Part shown: positions 7,401 through 7,895 of the stretch, piece by piece
Numbering within the stretch: the first letter of the stretch is position 1
Layout of the letters: each line of letters begins with the position of its first letter
Source: JAHJDO01 sp964437505
GTDB lineage: Bacteria > JAHJDO01
Reading direction: 5' to 3'
Assembly: GCA_964437505.1 (NCBI GenBank)
Contig: CAYTGU010000030.1
Span: forward strand, 1 to 7,895
DNA length: 7,895 nt
Notes under the pieces: model-generated
Database searches by the model: none
Told to the model about the DNA's origin: nothing
The model's input: only the letters and a program-made list of their open reading frames with translations
Translations under genes and position numbers: made by a program

Positions 7401-7536
7401 AATGGTAGAAGATATGAAGAAACTCATTATTGATGTGTGGAATAGGATTCACAATCTTGAGTTTAAGAAATTAGCAGAATACGATAAAACAAAATGCGAG
7501 AATTGCAATTTTAGGGGTGTGTGCTGGGAGGTATAG
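4426..7536 (+). CDS. UvrD-family DNA helicase fused to RecB/AddB-like Fe-S nuclease
   Basis: This 1036-residue protein joins a superfamily 1A 3'-5' DNA helicase to a PD-(D/E)XK nuclease. Helicase motifs run in order: LNDKQKAVV at 9-17, Walker A GPGTGKT at 29-35, DEFQDT at 248-253, GDDDQSIYRFQGA at 276-288, TENYRS at 309-314, AHSAKGTEF at 635-643 (Thr where Leu is usual) and RLFYVACTRAK at 695-705. The nuclease follows with H809, D895 or D898 in GRFDRIDF, D910 and K912 in IDYKTG, and QLIAY at 940-944. C782, C1024, C1027 and C1033 (the last three as Cx2Cx5C) match the AddB/Cas4-type 4Fe-4S ligands. Such proteins process double-strand DNA ends, so a RecBCD/AddAB/AdnAB-like repair role is likely but inferred. 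The N-terminal motif starts at residue 9, which supports the ATG; no ribosome site precedes it. The gene is monocistronic in this window and divergent from rodA. Confidence 0.92.
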   Translation: MYSSYYNQLNDKQKAVVDNIEGHVVVLAGPGTGKTQVLSVRTANILKRTRVLPSNILILSFTNAAAGTIRERIVEIIGTDGYFVEVETYHSLANSIIIESEEVSEIFGERIELGDIERIKLIEYILDSTDDISQIRPFRAPYHYEKDIIKNINILKREGITPEEFSSHISNITPDKEIIQEKHILRLHQFGKVYRMYEELKDSGEKHVLDERGRYDFDDMIIMATHILNHDKNLCKKYRKKFKYIMVDEFQDTNKAQLKLLLSLIDPKKTNLCVVGDDDQSIYRFQGASIANFKTIKDKFKNITQITLTENYRSTPEILNTSRKLIEEIPSHRRISQKSLVPHHRLKSVVFSNGVKSLKFDSLREEISFIVEEIKRIVREKLIPGDDPYSDIAILLRTRKDILPVIDAFLQTGIPYVTDGKEDICSHLRVRQLLSALNLAVNSHNPEHADRYIFELLSSDYFEIDISDMTALLSYVSLQKRKNINENKPITLLEEITSGFPGNTPPTEHEAHQLEMTKRLTLKNPLKLHKFSWTIQRFIKDSSTRPVHQLILQYIKDSGMLTFILAQYETDQVLRVRDLRAVSSFIEYVEEQATANPLMTIIDLIEDINLQQSYGIGIQGILASAHQKGVRVLTAHSAKGTEFHTVFIPFCIHDKKWPKKSVTDLIPIPQTILQIPESVCSMEAMKKLHVYDEIRLFYVACTRAKANLFFTASPLGKDIPSMFLKNMDIEPQTCLIPEEHVLRFSIDTVKERPPFLQTGEILKDYVKSITLNPTNVNNYVKCKRCFLYNSLLMIPSELTESLLFGTCVHKALSETYKIYKKRRSLPRFSFFENVFKTCLKNMSPGKRIEQGCLGKIEELRNWYQKKAESPASILFIEKSLGILINENIPFSGRFDRIDFVGSNRKVCVIDYKTGDAYKHIKNITDNNDPTNKDCDPYLHQLIAYKLILENQPNPYKVTSCKLEFLEPSKRTVKKYNIEEREYKTLELTITDKMVEDMKKLIIDVWNRIHNLEFKKLAEYDKTKCENCNFRGVCWEV

Positions 7537-7538
7537 AG

Positions 7539-7895
7539 TTACGTTCCGATTTCCCATGAACTGAGGTATTTTTTCTGTTCGGGAGTTAAGGTATCTATTT
7601 TAATACCCATAGAATGAAGTTTGAGTCGGGAAATATTTTTATCTATATCTTCAGGAACTTTATATACTTTGTTCTCTAGCTTTTTGTAATTCTTTGCAAT
7701 ATATTCAGCTGATAAGGACTGATTGGCAAAACTCATATCCATTACCATTGCAGGATGTCCCTCAGCAGACGCAAGATTGATCAGGCGACCTTCTCCTAAA
7801 AGACATATCCTCCTGCCGTTTTGCAGGGTATATTCATCAACAAATTCTCTCACTCTTCTTTTGCTTTTACTCATTTTTTCAAGAGCCGGCACATC
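7539..7895 (-). CDS. ahcY: S-adenosylhomocysteine hydrolase, C-terminal part (5' end outside window)
   Basis: SahH splits S-adenosylhomocysteine to adenosine and homocysteine with bound NAD, clearing the inhibitory product of methyl transfer. The window holds the last 118 codons and the TAA stop (7541-7539). Diagnostic segments are GRRICLLGEGRLINLASAEG, HPAMVMDMSFANQSL and the ending LTPEQKKYLSSWEIGT. These match the C-terminal region that closes over the active site and contributes to the subunit interface. The protein ends without the KPxHYRY tail of animal and many bacterial enzymes, which resembles the shorter archaeal/Thermotoga type. The GTG at 7892-7890 is an internal Val, not a start, because the frame stays open to the window edge. 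The catalytic and NAD-binding domains are outside the window. It converges on the helicase gene, with two bases between stop codons. Confidence 0.95.
   Translation of the reverse strand, partial: DVPALEKMSKSKRRVREFVDEYTLQNGRRICLLGEGRLINLASAEGHPAMVMDMSFANQSLSAEYIAKNYKKLENKVYKVPEDIDKNISRLKLHSMGIKIDTLTPEQKKYLSSWEIGT

Noticed and set aside
7890..7892. GTG as a start for a short 117-residue gene
   Set aside because: The frame is open to the window edge and the sequence is plainly the C-terminus of SahH, so this is an internal Val codon.
1..7895. CRISPR arrays, insertion sequences, toxin-antitoxin or defence genes
   Set aside because: Reading both strands I saw no spaced repeats, transposase motifs or small paired genes. 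The helicase-nuclease has Cas4-like cysteines, but its motifs and its neighbours indicate general DNA repair.

Overview
This AT-rich bacterial window holds housekeeping genes packed with almost no intergenic space. No stretch over 300 bases lacks a gene. The host is probably a diderm, because it carries apolipoprotein N-acyltransferase (lnt) beside a RodA elongation gene. I cannot name the phylum. Three weak hints point to a thermophile-like or deep-branching uncultured lineage: tuf encodes nearly all Ile as ATA and nearly all Arg as AGA/AGG, the SahH C-terminus is of the short archaeal/Thermotoga kind, and EF-Tu carries a Cys-rich insert.

Layout. Positions 1-1189 (minus) hold tuf (EF-Tu), lacking only its last few codons. 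Positions 1266-1338 (minus) hold tRNA-Thr(GGU). Positions 1329-4343 (minus) hold a compact envelope operon transcribed rodA, acpS, lnt. The rodA/acpS gap is one base, and the acpS stop and lnt start overlap by one base. The lnt stop codon lies inside the tRNA-Thr gene. Positions 4344-4425 are a short divergent promoter region. Positions 4426-7536 (plus) encode a 1036-residue UvrD-type helicase fused to a RecB/AddB-like Fe-S nuclease. Positions 7539-7895 (minus) hold the C-terminal part of S-adenosylhomocysteine hydrolase, converging on the helicase with two bases between the stop codons.

How the genes work together. RodA polymerises peptidoglycan for cell elongation, AcpS activates acyl carrier protein for lipid synthesis, and Lnt adds the third acyl chain to lipoproteins, so the operon is an envelope-biogenesis unit. 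It runs directly into a translation unit (tRNA-Thr then tuf), an order also known from the E. coli thrT-tufB locus. That unit appears to have its own promoters. One is a near-consensus sigma-70 promoter inside the last codons of lnt with a GC-rich discriminator. The other is an extended -10 promoter between the tRNA and tuf.

I found no mobile element, CRISPR array or clearly undescribed system. The most notable points are the lnt/promoter/tRNA overlap, the codon use of tuf, the Cys cluster in EF-Tu and the single-chain helicase-nuclease.
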